A DNA stretch of 64,000 nt from CBDAUN01 sp965214615 (lineage in GTDB: Bacteria; Pseudomonadota; Gammaproteobacteria; Arenicellales; JAJDZL01). Location: contig OZ243952.1 in the NCBI GenBank assembly GCA_965214615.1, positions 310,001 to 374,000 of the forward strand. Direction: 5' to 3'. Of this stretch, positions 1-9,132 are shown one piece after another. The translations under genes were made by a program, and so were the position numbers. Under the pieces are notes generated by a model. That model made no database searches and was not told the DNA's origin. It saw only the letters and a program-made list of their open reading frames with translations. Numbering within the stretch: the first letter of the stretch is position 1; the number at the start of each line of letters is the position of its first letter.

Positions 1-2
1 TG

Positions 3-587
3 CACGAACGCGGCAATCTGGAATTCAACGGACAAGGCGCGGTGATCGCGAATTGGAGCGTACTGGGTGACCCGGCACGCAATCCGCACTATTCCAAAAC
101 GCGTGCGCAATCGGATTTCAAAAGGCTTTTCGGCGCGAGCCAGGTGATTTTTATCGAAGGAATTCCCGAAACCGACCTGACCAAGGGACATGTCGACGGA
201 ATTGCGAGATTTATCGATCGCGACACCGTTGTCGTCCCGCAATGCACCGAAAATTCCAGATGCAGGCCGGGTGAAGGAAAGGATGACGCAGTCTACGACA
301 GCGCCGCCGAAACGATCAGGGCGGCAGGATTCAAAGTGATCCGCGACCCGATTGAAGGCATCGCGACATTCGGCGGCAGGACTTTTGATACCAATTACAC
401 CAACTGGCTGGTGGGCAATGGATTTGTATTGGCGGTCGGTTTCGGCAACGAGGCGGCGGACGCCGCCGCCAAATCAAGGATTGAGTCCTATTTTCCAGGA
501 CGCGATGTGCATATGGTCGAAATGCTCAGTTCCTGGGCGGCTGGCGGCGGAGTCCACTGCCATACCAATGATCAGCCGGCATTGTAG
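3..587 (+). CDS. aguA: Agmatine deiminase (peptidyl-arginine deiminase family), 3' part
   Basis: The reading frame is open from the left edge, so the gene begins upstream and only its C-terminal ~194 residues are visible. Agmatine deiminase hydrolyses agmatine to N-carbamoylputrescine and ammonia in the arginine-decarboxylase route to putrescine. The signature is the C-terminal active-site loop GGGVHCHTNDQP, whose Cys is the family's nucleophile, preceded by a GNLEFNGQG segment typical of these pentein-fold enzymes. A GTG at 42 lies inside the conserved fold and should not be taken as the start. It ends with TAG at 585-587. Its usual partner, N-carbamoylputrescine amidase, is not in the window. 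The family assignment is firm; agmatine as substrate is inferred from it. Confidence 0.85.
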   Translation, partial: HERGNLEFNGQGAVIANWSVLGDPARNPHYSKTRAQSDFKRLFGASQVIFIEGIPETDLTKGHVDGIARFIDRDTVVVPQCTENSRCRPGEGKDDAVYDSAAETIRAAGFKVIRDPIEGIATFGGRTFDTNYTNWLVGNGFVLAVGFGNEAADAAAKSRIESYFPGRDVHMVEMLSSWAAGGGVHCHTNDQPAL

Positions 588-616
588 ATTCGCGCCGCGC
601 GCGACTCGAGAGTCAG

Positions 617-871
617 CTAATTCGGATAACCGGCCCGGGTATGCGCCTCGTCGAACTGAGCAGATTTCCCGCGTAGCCGGCTGACAACCATCAGATCGTG
701 CAGTCGCCTGATCTGTCCGCTTCCCGTGCGCTCGCAAAGAAACGGAAATACGCCGTGAATCGCGCATGCTGCGGCACCATAGAGCATCCTGGCGGAAAAT
801 CGAAGTGCGTTGCCCATATGCTCGAAATAGTTTTCATCCACCTCATTGAGGTGCCTGTTCAAGAATTTCAT
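617..871 (-). CDS. DUF6356 family small membrane protein
   Basis: This 84-residue protein reads MKFLNRHLNEVDENYFEHM at its start and carries the pattern I associate with DUF6356 proteins: an N-terminal 'H-L-x-E..E.YFEHM..A..F' helix, one hydrophobic segment (about residues 29-50, ending in HGVFPFLC), then 'RTGSGQIRRLHDLMV'. No function is established for the family. It faces the agmatine deiminase gene tail to tail and has its own AT-rich upstream region, shared divergently with malate synthase G. The family name is from recollection of the pattern, so treat it as probable. Confidence 0.65.
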   Translation of the reverse strand: MKFLNRHLNEVDENYFEHMGNALRFSARMLYGAAACAIHGVFPFLCERTGSGQIRRLHDLMVVSRLRGKSAQFDEAHTRAGYPN

Positions 872-872
872 T

Positions 873-1074
873 CCGTCCTCCGATCAAAACGAATAAGACA
901 ATATCGAATATTTTACTAAATTAACCTATAGATACAAATAAAAATAACTTTTATATTGGACTAAAACGATATTAATATTTCTCATAAATCCGAAATTAAG
1001 AAAAATAATTCTAAATTAGGAATAAATTCGCATTCGTCGCAATATTGATTGGAATTGCAGTATAAATACCGCCC
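873..1074. promoter_or_regulatory. AT-rich divergent promoter region of glcB
   Basis: About 200 bases between the DUF6356 gene and malate synthase G are strikingly AT-rich against the GC-rich flanks, with runs such as ATACAAATAAAAATAACTTT near 930. There is no coding potential on either strand. It presumably holds both divergent promoters and may be curved DNA bound by a nucleoid protein or a glycolate/glyoxylate-responsive regulator. I could not assign one unique -35/-10 pair. No strong Shine-Dalgarno precedes the glcB ATG at 1075. Confidence 0.5.
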
Positions 1075-3279
1075 ATGTCACAGAGTCAGAATGCCCGCGT
1101 CGCCATCGGCGGGCTAAAAGTTAAAAAATGCCTGTACGACTTTGTAGCGAATGAGGCTGCGCCGGGTACAGGTATCGATGCGGATAGATTTTGGAACCAT
1201 CTAGGCGATATCGTGCGCGAATTCGCCGCGACGAACAAGCGCCTTTTGGACAAGCGCGACGAGTTGCAGGCGAAGATCGACACGTGGTGCCGCGATCAGC
1301 GCGGAAGCGACCTAGAGGCTGAGCAAGTACGCTCATTCCTCACTTCGATCGGTTATCTTGTCGAGGAGGGGCCGCCGTTTACGGTGAATGTTCACAACGT
1401 CGACCCTGAAATATCCTCGATCAATGCGCCGCAGCTTGTCGTTCCGGTCGACAACGCGCGCTATGCGCTAAATGCGGTCAATGCCCGCTGGGGCAGCCTG
1501 TACGACGCGCTTTACAACTCCGAAGTCGTTGAGTCCAAGGCAGGAAGGGACATCGGCGCAGGGTACGATCCGCAGCGCGGCGAAAAAGTCATCGCCTGGG
1601 GACGCGCATTCCTCGATCAGATCTTCCCTTTGAACGGCGGCAGCCATGCAGACGTGGTCCGGTATTTTGTCATGCGCGGCAATGACTACACCTTGGGGCT
1701 GCATGCGAGAATGGACAGCGGTTCCGAGGCCCAACTCGCCGACCAGAGCAAATTCGCCGGATTTCGCGGACATCCGGAGGACCCGCGCGAAATATTGTTT
1801 GTCAACAACGGATTGCATGTCCGCATCCCGATCAATCGGGATTCTCTGATCGGCAAGGATGACAAGGCGGGCATTCGCGATATATCGCTTGAAGCGGCGG
1901 TGACGACGATCCAGGACTTGGAAGATGCGATTTCGGCGGTCGATGCCGAAGACAAGACCAATGCCTATCGCAACTGGCTGTACTTGATGAAAGGCACCTT
2001 GAATGTCGATATCGAAAAGTTCGGACGCATCACGAATCGCTCGCTCAACAGCGATCACATCTTCATCAGCTACAACGGCAGTCCGCTGCGTCTGCACAGC
2101 CGCAGCCTGATGCTGATTCGCCACACCGGACTGCACATGTACACCGATGCAGTGACCACCGAGGACGATGAGCAAATACCCGAGGGATTCCTTGATGCGG
2201 TAGTGGCGACGCTTTGTGCGATGCACAATCTCAAGGACACCTGCGCCTTTCCCAACAGCCGCCACAAGAGCATCTACGTTGTCAAGCCCAAGCTGCACGG
2301 CCCTATCGAAGTGGCGGCGACGGCGGAATTGTTCAAACGGGTCGAAGAAGCGCTCGGATTGCCCTTGTATACGCTGAAAATCGGCATTATGGACGAAGAG
2401 CGGCGAACCACCGTCAACCTGCGCGAGTGCATACGCGCTGCCAAGCACCGCGTGATCTTTATCAATACCGGATTTTTGGACCGAACCGGCGACGAGATCC
2501 ATACCATGATGGAGCTCGGCCCGGTGATGCCGAAGGAGGACATCAAAAAAGCCCCGTGGCTGCTCGGCTATGAAGACTGGAACGTCGACATCGGAATCGA
2601 GCTCGGCGTCAGCGAGGTCGGTCAGATCGGCAAGGGCATGTGGACCATGCCGGACCTGCTCAAGGAGATGTACGACGTAAAATCAGTGCACCCCGAGGCT
2701 GGCGCCAATACCGCATGGGTGCCGTCTCCGGCTGCTGCTACGATTCATGCCATGCACTACCACCACGTCGATGTTTCTGCGATTCAGCGCAAGCTGCGAA
2801 ATACTCGGCGCACGATGCTTGACGACATTTTGCGTCCGCCTCTGCTCGGCGATCGGCAGTTGACTGAGCAGGAGATTGTCAGAGAGCTGGAAAATAATGC
2901 GCAGGGAATTCTCGGCTATGTCGTGCATTGGGTCGAGGAGGGTGTCGGGTGCTCCAAGATTCCGGATATCAGCGGCATTGATCTGATGGAGGATCGTGCG
3001 ACGCTGCGAATCTCCAGTCAGCACATTGCGAACTGGCTGCATCACGGAATCGCCAGCGCCGAGCAGGTCAGGGAAGTGTTTGAGCGAATGGCTGTCGTGG
3101 TGGACGAGCAGAACGCCGGGTCTGCGGAGTATTGCAAAATGGCGCCCGACTTTGAATCGAGCGTCGGCTTTCAGGCCGCTCTCGATCTGGTATTTCAGGG
3201 ACGCGAGTCGCCCAACGGCTATACCGAGCCCATCCTGCATTCCAGACGGCGCGAAGCCAAGGCGCGCTGCGCAAGCTAG
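1075..3279 (+). CDS. glcB: Malate synthase G
   Basis: The 734-residue length fits the monomeric G isoform (about 720 residues). The enzyme condenses glyoxylate with acetyl-CoA to malate in the cytoplasm, in glycolate/glyoxylate metabolism. Diagnostic blocks include RVAIGGLKVKKCLYDFV at the N-terminus, FINTGFLDRTGDEIHTMMELGP in the barrel (given here only as a landmark), PSPAAATIHAMHYH, and the C-terminal GVGCSKIPD and MEDRATLRISSQH motifs; the last contains the Asp that acts as catalytic base in the E. coli enzyme. It stands alone, divergent from a DUF6356 gene and convergent with a WYL regulator 12 bases away. Isocitrate lyase and glycolate oxidase genes are not in the window. A 344-residue open frame on the opposite strand is a shadow. 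Confidence 0.97.
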   Translation: MSQSQNARVAIGGLKVKKCLYDFVANEAAPGTGIDADRFWNHLGDIVREFAATNKRLLDKRDELQAKIDTWCRDQRGSDLEAEQVRSFLTSIGYLVEEGPPFTVNVHNVDPEISSINAPQLVVPVDNARYALNAVNARWGSLYDALYNSEVVESKAGRDIGAGYDPQRGEKVIAWGRAFLDQIFPLNGGSHADVVRYFVMRGNDYTLGLHARMDSGSEAQLADQSKFAGFRGHPEDPREILFVNNGLHVRIPINRDSLIGKDDKAGIRDISLEAAVTTIQDLEDAISAVDAEDKTNAYRNWLYLMKGTLNVDIEKFGRITNRSLNSDHIFISYNGSPLRLHSRSLMLIRHTGLHMYTDAVTTEDDEQIPEGFLDAVVATLCAMHNLKDTCAFPNSRHKSIYVVKPKLHGPIEVAATAELFKRVEEALGLPLYTLKIGIMDEERRTTVNLRECIRAAKHRVIFINTGFLDRTGDEIHTMMELGPVMPKEDIKKAPWLLGYEDWNVDIGIELGVSEVGQIGKGMWTMPDLLKEMYDVKSVHPEAGANTAWVPSPAAATIHAMHYHHVDVSAIQRKLRNTRRTMLDDILRPPLLGDRQLTEQEIVRELENNAQGILGYVVHWVEEGVGCSKIPDISGIDLMEDRATLRISSQHIANWLHHGIASAEQVREVFERMAVVVDEQNAGSAEYCKMAPDFESSVGFQAALDLVFQGRESPNGYTEPILHSRRREAKARCAS

Positions 3280-3291
3280 GCTGTCGCGCGG

Positions 3292-4251
3292 TCAGGGAAG
3301 CGATTTTTTAATTTCGCGAAGCCTGTTGATCAGCCGCTTGGGCTTAACGACCTTGACGGCATTGCCCCATGTCAGGACGTGCCAGGCCATTTCCTCTATG
3401 CCTCCGGCGCGGAACTTGACCTCGATTCTGCCGTCGCGCATGGTTCTAGCCGATTGCGAGGGGTGAAATTCCCATTCGAGCACATCGTCGGCTACGCTGG
3501 CGTCGAACTGCCAAACCACGTTGCATGGCTTTTCCCGGTAGACCCCGAAGCTTTCGCTGAGATAGCCTCTAAATGAAAAGTCGGGGTCGCGCTTGAAGTA
3601 GTCGCGCTCGATAATTTCCAGATCGGCGATGCGCGAAAGGACATAGCTTCGGTATCCTTCGCTCAATGGGTTGTAGGCCACCAGATATTCGCGGATTCCG
3701 TGAAGGAATCCGTACGGTTGCACGGTGACGCTTCTAGGTTTCGGATTCAGCCGTCCGACGTAGGTGAATTGCACTTGCTCGCACGACAGGATCGCCTGCC
3801 TGAGGGTTGAAATCACGTGCTCGGGGATGTGTTCGCGCGGCCCGGGACGGACTGCGAACGCCTCGGTTTCCTGCAGCGCATCGGACTCTGCTTCGATTTG
3901 CTCCCGTACGAAGCTGGTCATATTGGCGCGCAGCATCCAGGTCAGATTCTTGATCTGCGCCGAATAGGTGGTCATGCCCGCCTCTTCGAACATCTGTGTC
4001 GCCGCCTGAAGCGACGACAGGTGATCCGCATTGAGCTTGGGTGTGGGTACTTCGCGGCTCAGGCGAATTCGATACGGTCGCCGGCTGATGATTTCGCAAT
4101 CCAGCGCAGAATCGCGAATTGCCTGCATCATCCGCTCGGCAGTTCTTCGCGATACGCTGTAGCGGCGCTGCAAATCTTCGTAGGTGATGCCTTCGGTCGA
4201 TGCTTGGAGCTCATAGACGAAGTCGAGCATATCGAGAAAACGCTTGTACAT
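3292..4251 (-). CDS. WYL-domain transcriptional regulator
   Basis: This 319-residue protein has a DeoR-like helix-turn-helix at residues ~20-50 (ITYEDLQRRYSVSRRTAERM) and a central-to-C-terminal WYL domain (YGFLHGIREYLVAYNPLSEG, then a basic 'SYVLSRIADLEII' segment). WYL proteins are mostly ligand-responsive transcription factors, and some control defence loci or DNA-damage responses. It converges on glcB, and no gene shares its operon, so its target cannot be inferred from context. The ATG at 4251 fits the start of the HTH domain. Confidence 0.85.
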   Translation of the reverse strand: MYKRFLDMLDFVYELQASTEGITYEDLQRRYSVSRRTAERMMQAIRDSALDCEIISRRPYRIRLSREVPTPKLNADHLSSLQAATQMFEEAGMTTYSAQIKNLTWMLRANMTSFVREQIEAESDALQETEAFAVRPGPREHIPEHVISTLRQAILSCEQVQFTYVGRLNPKPRSVTVQPYGFLHGIREYLVAYNPLSEGYRSYVLSRIADLEIIERDYFKRDPDFSFRGYLSESFGVYREKPCNVVWQFDASVADDVLEWEFHPSQSARTMRDGRIEVKFRAGGIEEMAWHVLTWGNAVKVVKPKRLINRLREIKKSLP

Positions 4252-4516
4252 TCGCGCAGCCTATCGGTCCGGTTATTTGATCTTCATATCGGTGTTAGAC
4301 ACAAGCCTCGACTCTGTCATGTTTACCGGCTATGAGTGCAAAAATCAATAATATAAGATACATGAACAAGACATGGCAGAAACTGATCCGCCAACGTCCA
4401 TTTGAGCGCATGCGATGGCGCAGTTTGCCGGCACCTTTGTTTCGCAGCGCGCAAGGTCGTTGCTGCCGGTGAAATGAAGTAATATTGACTCACATTTTCC
4501 ATCAGCGGTGGTTGCC

Positions 4517-5341
4517 ATGAAATTCGCAAGCAAAACAGTCGTAGTTACAGGCGGAAACAGCGGAATCGGCCGTACAATCGTGCATCGCTTCGCCGCCGAA
4601 GGCGCCGCAGTTGCGCTGATTGGGCGTGATGCTGCAAAAGGGTCCCGCGTAGAAGCGCAAGTTGCCGAAAGGTACTCGGTCCCGTGCAAGTTCTATCAGG
4701 TTGATCTTTCGAGCGAAAGTCAGGTGGCTGCCATGACCGGAGAAATTTCCGAACGCTTTTCGTCGATCGACATCGTGGTTAACAATGCAGGCATCGGAGC
4801 GCGTCGAAGCTCCGCCTACCAGGCTACGACGCCTGGAGCCAGATGGGACGAAATCCGCGGCTGCAATCTCGATGCAGCCTATTTTGTCAGCGCGTATGCC
4901 CTGCCCCTTATGCCGGCCAATTCCGGTGCTACGATCGTCAATATTTCCTCGACAGCGACGCTGCATGGAAACTGGGGCCTGTATTGCGTGGCCAAGGCGG
5001 GTGTGGAAGCCTTGACGCGGTCATTTGCGAGCGAAGCGGCGCCGGCGGGTATCCGAGTCAATTGCATCAGTCCCGGATGGATCTCTATCAATCCGGAAGA
5101 AGATGCGGCTGCGGCGGGAAATTCCGACGGCCAGTGGGAGATGCAGCCGTCGCTGCTCAATCGCATGGGCACGACCGAGGAGATTGCTGACGCGGTCGTG
5201 TTTCTTGCGTCGGACCAGGCCTCATTCATTACGGGACAGACGCTGATCGTAGATGGCGGCATGTCGATTATCGACTATCCCTCGATTCCGACGCTCGATG
5301 AAATCGGCCAGCGCCTGATGTCGCGGCACCGGCCTGATTGA
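4517..5341 (+). CDS. SDR-family NAD(P)-dependent oxidoreductase
   Basis: A classical short-chain dehydrogenase of about 274 residues. The cofactor motif TGGNSGIG lies near residue 12, NNAG near residue 90, the catalytic Ser in NISSTATLHG, and the Tyr-x-x-x-Lys pair in LYCVAKAG. The C-terminal FITGQTLIVDGG is the usual family ending. I start it at ATG 4517, giving MKFASKTVVVTGG; a GTG three codons earlier (4508) is also possible. Neither has a clear ribosome-binding site. The substrate cannot be deduced. The protein carries a longer tail than minimal SDRs (…IPTLDEIGQRLMSRHRPD). Confidence 0.9.
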   Translation: MKFASKTVVVTGGNSGIGRTIVHRFAAEGAAVALIGRDAAKGSRVEAQVAERYSVPCKFYQVDLSSESQVAAMTGEISERFSSIDIVVNNAGIGARRSSAYQATTPGARWDEIRGCNLDAAYFVSAYALPLMPANSGATIVNISSTATLHGNWGLYCVAKAGVEALTRSFASEAAPAGIRVNCISPGWISINPEEDAAAAGNSDGQWEMQPSLLNRMGTTEEIADAVVFLASDQASFITGQTLIVDGGMSIIDYPSIPTLDEIGQRLMSRHRPD

Positions 5342-5575
5342 ATGAATCCGGCGTCCTGGAATTCCCGGGGGAATCTGCAGGCACGCTCTCCCTTGAAGCT
5401 TCGTTTGTCCGGATTGCCGTCTTGTCTTGTCGGATTGCCCTTCAAACCAGTCAAAGGATCTGCGAGCAAGGCAAATCAGAAACCGCGTCGATACTGGCAT
5501 CTATCGCGCCGCACAGTGATATCTCCGGCATCCGGCGCCAGTCATTTAGCACGATTGCCTTTCGTGGTGCAAATC

Positions 5576-6250
5576 TCAGTATTCCACAAGTACAAAAGTG
5601 GGAGCAGCACCATTTTGGCCGAGGAACGCTGTGCTTACGTTGGACAAAACCACTGAAATCCGATCCTGTGTTCGAATTGCGTTTGATGACTGGATCACTG
5701 GCCTGCCGTCAACGAAGGCGTTTTTCGCGACAAATTCAATGTCCCGGCGCTCATCGTTGCTGAAGACTATGGTGAACGTGGAATCATCCAGATTCAGGGA
5801 CTGATAGAATTCGCGTCTGACTCTTTTGTCGAGGGTCGCATAGATGTCCAGGTTCATCATCAAAAAGACATGGAAGCTGCTGTCTCTTCCATCGTATTGG
5901 GCTATGAATCCGAAAAGCGAATTTGCACGATCCCATTGCGCCCTGCGATTGAACAGCGGCACGTTCACATCTGCCAGCAGGTAGGAATTCGCATCCCGCC
6001 GCTCGCATCCCCTGGGCTGAAAGGGTTCTACAATGCCTTCCATAATCGCGACGATCTTCTTGGTTTCCTTTTTGCACTCATCTACGGATGTGACCGGCAA
6101 ATAGAGAGTCGCCGACGTATTTATGTTCTGATCTCCAGCCGCGGCGGCTCGTACGTCAGAAGTGTGAAGGGTTGCAGTCATTTGCATTTCGCAAGCTGCA
6201 AGCAATACCGCTGCAGTGACAACGGTTAGCGTAGTCAGGAATCGTCGCAT
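5576..6250 (-). CDS. Putative lipoprotein of unknown function
   Basis: The 224-residue product starts with a lipoprotein signal: a basic MRR, a hydrophobic stretch, then lipobox LLAAC with the acylated Cys at residue 20. The mature part begins EMQMTATLHTSDV and contains a two-Cys region (VDECKKETKK … PRGCERRD) that could form a periplasmic disulfide. The rest looks beta-rich with no catalytic motif I recognise. It may belong to one of the 'DUF' lipoprotein families with a similar start, but I cannot name one safely. It has no operon partner: about 230 non-coding bases separate it from the SDR gene and about 700 from the next gene upstream. Confidence 0.7.
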   Translation of the reverse strand: MRRFLTTLTVVTAAVLLAACEMQMTATLHTSDVRAAAAGDQNINTSATLYLPVTSVDECKKETKKIVAIMEGIVEPFQPRGCERRDANSYLLADVNVPLFNRRAQWDRANSLFGFIAQYDGRDSSFHVFLMMNLDIYATLDKRVRREFYQSLNLDDSTFTIVFSNDERRDIEFVAKNAFVDGRPVIQSSNAIRTQDRISVVLSNVSTAFLGQNGAAPTFVLVEY

Positions 6251-6953
6251 AGCGTTTCTCCGTTCTAAGGACTGTCCCGTCTGAGTCCTTGCCGCTGCAA
6301 TCGGTCATCGGGCAGTCTGAACGAGGTTGTGGCGCTTCGCTTGAACTGCCGACAGGCCGCCCTCTTGCGAGTCAGGTTGTCGCTTTGACAGGCAAGTGCG
6401 GGATAAGGGAGCTTAGATTGTTTCTTGTGCCACTATACCATTGCGCTGTCGGGCGAGCAATTCAAAGATGGATCGGGCGCGCGTGGTCAGTTTGTCTTTG
6501 GTGATTTGAATCTTGTATGATTGGATATCCATAAGGCCTTGTCCCAATGCGGTTCACCCAACGGGTGAAATGGTTGATTCATTCAGCCCGTTATCGTGCC
6601 GAGGCCATTTGCTTTTCCCAACTGCTCTGCCGTGGTTTTAGGGGAATTGCGGTGTCAATTAAATGACAAACGATTTCCGCAGTAAAGCGAGATGGTTATG
6701 TACTGTGAATTCGTTGCCGCGTGTGATTCGAAGCTGTTGCCATTCGGGCAGACAGATGCGCTGACTGGTTCGAATTGCCAGTACGTTTTCTGGATTTGCG
6801 TGTAAGTCATTCCGTTTATCATTAGCGATAAGAATCAGCAGCCGTTGTTCATCTTGACTAGTACGCCTTCTCAGGATGTGCAAGTTGTTCCGTCATAACG
6901 TCATAATCATATATTTCCACAGTTCAATTTATCGATAAGGAGCGAAGAAGTAG
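6251..6953. other. Non-coding stretch at left edge of accessory pocket
   Basis: Seven hundred bases hold no convincing gene. A small stem-loop, TTCACCC-AAC-GGGTGAA, lies at 6553-6569. A minus-strand open frame at 6659-6883 (74 codons from TTG, ending LRKSFVI) could be a decayed C-terminus but matches nothing I know. Base composition shifts toward AT from about 6500, so this is where the transferred block probably begins. An AAGGAG-like ribosome-binding site near 6937 serves the DUF262 gene. Confidence 0.5.
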
Positions 6954-8909
6954 ATGGAATACAGCGGTCAGTTCAAACAAGAACTCAAATCATTGGATGA
7001 GATATTTGGACAAGAAAATATCCGTTTCAGAATCCCTGAATACCAGCGTGGCTATTCTTGGGAAGAGCGGCAGCGCACTGATCTCTTGACTGACATCGAA
7101 TACATTATCAAGGGCGAGTTCAAGTATCGTCATTACACCGGCACTATCGTTGCATCCTCGAATGAGAATGAGACGAATGAACGACACGAGGTTTTCGATA
7201 TCGTAGATGGACAGCAAAGAGTGACATCCTTGATATTGCTACTGTCAGTGATATGCAGATTTGCAAAGAACTCTCCGAGTGAGAGCAAATGCGATCATCA
7301 AGAGATATTCTCAAAGTTCATCCAGGGTGGCATTGCAGGCAATACGGTACGCAAATTGACTGTAGGGAAAGACCAGAAGGATATTTTTGAATCCTTGGTT
7401 GTGGAAGGTAATAAAAGTCACACTAGAACATCCGACAATACCAAGTCCGACCAAAATCTTATTGATGCGGTTGGTCAATACGAACAGTGGCTACAGCGTC
7501 GAAATCTCGATGATGTATTGACGTGTGTTCGCGAAAAACTCGGGTTTCTTTTTTACGCCCCTGAAAATACCAAAGAGATTGGAATAATGTTCGAGGTGAT
7601 AAACAACCGAGGCAAGGCGCTGAGTGAACTCGAAAAAATAAAGAATTACCTAATCTATTATGCCGACAAAAACGACATGGGTGAAATTAGGGATAAGGTG
7701 GGTACTCAATGGCCAAATATATTACGTAATTTGAATAAAATCGGATACACCAGCAACGATAGTGAAAACCAATTCCTGCGGAATTGTTGGATTGTTTTCA
7801 TGGATGCACACAAGAGTAGAAGTCACAACGTATATGACAATCTGAAACTACAGTGGCCACCAGACGACACCCAAAATACTGCAAGAATAATTGAGTTCAT
7901 AATTTTTTTGGCAAGTGCTGCCATCTATTACGCGAAATATCTGAAAAGGGAGGGTGTGGATGACGAAAACGAGAAATCTTGGTTGGAACGGATTAGTTAT
8001 CATCCGGCAGATGCTTCCATCACTCCACTCATTTTGGCTATTTTCAGCAAAGTCGATGATCAGAAGAAACGGAACAAGTTTCTTGAATTACTGGAAAAAC
8101 TAAATTTTCGATTTTACGGAACAGGTATCGCAGGTAGGTCGGATTCCGGGCAGGGAGAACTCTTTGAGTATGCAAATACCTTTTATAATTATTTTGGAAA
8201 AGAGAAAGAAGGCAAAAAAATTGACGACGAATGGCTGGAGAGTGAGTTGGTAAATTTTGTCAACCAACGAGCTAATGACGCGTCTTTTGTCGAACATCTC
8301 ACCCTCGATAAGGACGAAGCTGGAGATTATTACAGATGGGGCAGTCTAAAGTTTTTCCTTGCAAGCTACGAAGAAGAACTAAATCGAAAGATCAAACAAA
8401 GTATCGACCTTCAAGAGGTTATGGCGCCTGAGAATCCGAACGCACGCAATAGTTTTTATCATAAAGAACATATCTGGGCAGTAGCGGAGCGTGCTGTTGT
8501 TGAAGAAAACAAGGATAATTTAGACGTAAATAAACGCAGGTTGGGCAATTTCATGCTTTTGAAGGCGGACATTAACAAAAGTGTCCGCGATGATCGGATT
8601 GAAATAAAATTGAATTCATATTTCAAAGACTGGAAGAACCCACCCAAAACCCTTATGATTCGCGAGTTGAAAGATCTTTTTGAAACGGCGGAGAAAGAAG
8701 AAACGAGTTCAGAGAATTGGAAAAAAAGAACTACCCGTTACTGGCTCAATACCTATAAGCGTTTCCTCGATAAGAGAGAAGAAAAAATGATTAATTTTGC
8801 CTTGGAAAGATGGAGAATAGGCGAACTCAACGGTAATTATGAACATGTAATGCTAGACAGTTTAACTCCTGGGAACGAGATATATAAATTGATGCCTGAT
8901 AGGGGGTGA
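6954..8909 (+). CDS. GmrSD-like DUF262/DUF1524 nuclease (type IV restriction-like)
   Basis: A 651-residue protein. The N-terminal DUF262 (ParB/Srx-like NTPase) signatures are IPEYQRGYSW at residues ~24-33, YTGTIVA, and the hallmark DIVDGQQRVTSLILLL near residue 80. The C-terminal DUF1524 HNH-like nuclease carries FYHKEHIW near residue 503 and RRLGNFMLLKADIN. This is the GmrS-GmrD fusion architecture; characterised members cut DNA carrying modified cytosines (glucosylated hydroxymethylcytosine in the founding case). It is AT-rich and Lys/Asn-rich relative to its neighbours, indicating transfer. A DUF4143 ATPase follows on the same strand after 223 bases. Both domains look complete, so it is probably functional; the modification it targets is unknown. 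Confidence 0.88.
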   Translation: MEYSGQFKQELKSLDEIFGQENIRFRIPEYQRGYSWEERQRTDLLTDIEYIIKGEFKYRHYTGTIVASSNENETNERHEVFDIVDGQQRVTSLILLLSVICRFAKNSPSESKCDHQEIFSKFIQGGIAGNTVRKLTVGKDQKDIFESLVVEGNKSHTRTSDNTKSDQNLIDAVGQYEQWLQRRNLDDVLTCVREKLGFLFYAPENTKEIGIMFEVINNRGKALSELEKIKNYLIYYADKNDMGEIRDKVGTQWPNILRNLNKIGYTSNDSENQFLRNCWIVFMDAHKSRSHNVYDNLKLQWPPDDTQNTARIIEFIIFLASAAIYYAKYLKREGVDDENEKSWLERISYHPADASITPLILAIFSKVDDQKKRNKFLELLEKLNFRFYGTGIAGRSDSGQGELFEYANTFYNYFGKEKEGKKIDDEWLESELVNFVNQRANDASFVEHLTLDKDEAGDYYRWGSLKFFLASYEEELNRKIKQSIDLQEVMAPENPNARNSFYHKEHIWAVAERAVVEENKDNLDVNKRRLGNFMLLKADINKSVRDDRIEIKLNSYFKDWKNPPKTLMIRELKDLFETAEKEETSSENWKKRTTRYWLNTYKRFLDKREEKMINFALERWRIGELNGNYEHVMLDSLTPGNEIYKLMPDRG

Positions 8910-9048
8910 GATATGGAATGAGTTATTTCAACCTCTTAGAATTATGCTTAAATTTTTCGGTTTTCTAGAAACTTCCCGTTCAAGGGCTGTAGATTGACAA
9001 TCAACTTGAGAATCCAGAGCCAAACAACCTAAGAGCCGGATTGCTTGC

Positions 9049-9072
9049 ATTCAGTCCCCGAGGGGACTGAAT
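9049..9072. terminator. 11-bp perfect inverted repeat between DUF262 and DUF4143 genes
   Basis: Arms ATTCAGTCCCC and GGGGACTGAAT flank a GA dinucleotide, giving a 24-base palindrome. The flanks extend the symmetry imperfectly (TTGCTTGCA on the left, TACTGCAAAGCA on the right). On the plus strand it is followed by TAAAT rather than a T tract, so it may be a factor-dependent terminator, an operator for the ATPase gene, or a REP-like or lone CRISPR-repeat-like sequence. I saw only one copy in the window. Confidence 0.45.
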
Positions 9073-9132
9073 TAAATACTGCAAAGCATGAATAATGGGA
9101 GACTATGTCCCAATATTCATATAATATGCATC

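Noticed and set aside
1468..2502. 344-codon minus-strand frame inside glcB
   Set aside because: Antisense shadow of a GC-rich conserved gene; no family similarity.
2683..3240. 185-codon minus-strand frame inside glcB
   Set aside because: Antisense shadow of the malate synthase C-terminus.
6659..6883. 74-codon minus-strand frame
   Set aside because: TTG start, no recognisable domain, and it runs into the DUF262 promoter region; kept only as a note in the gap entry.
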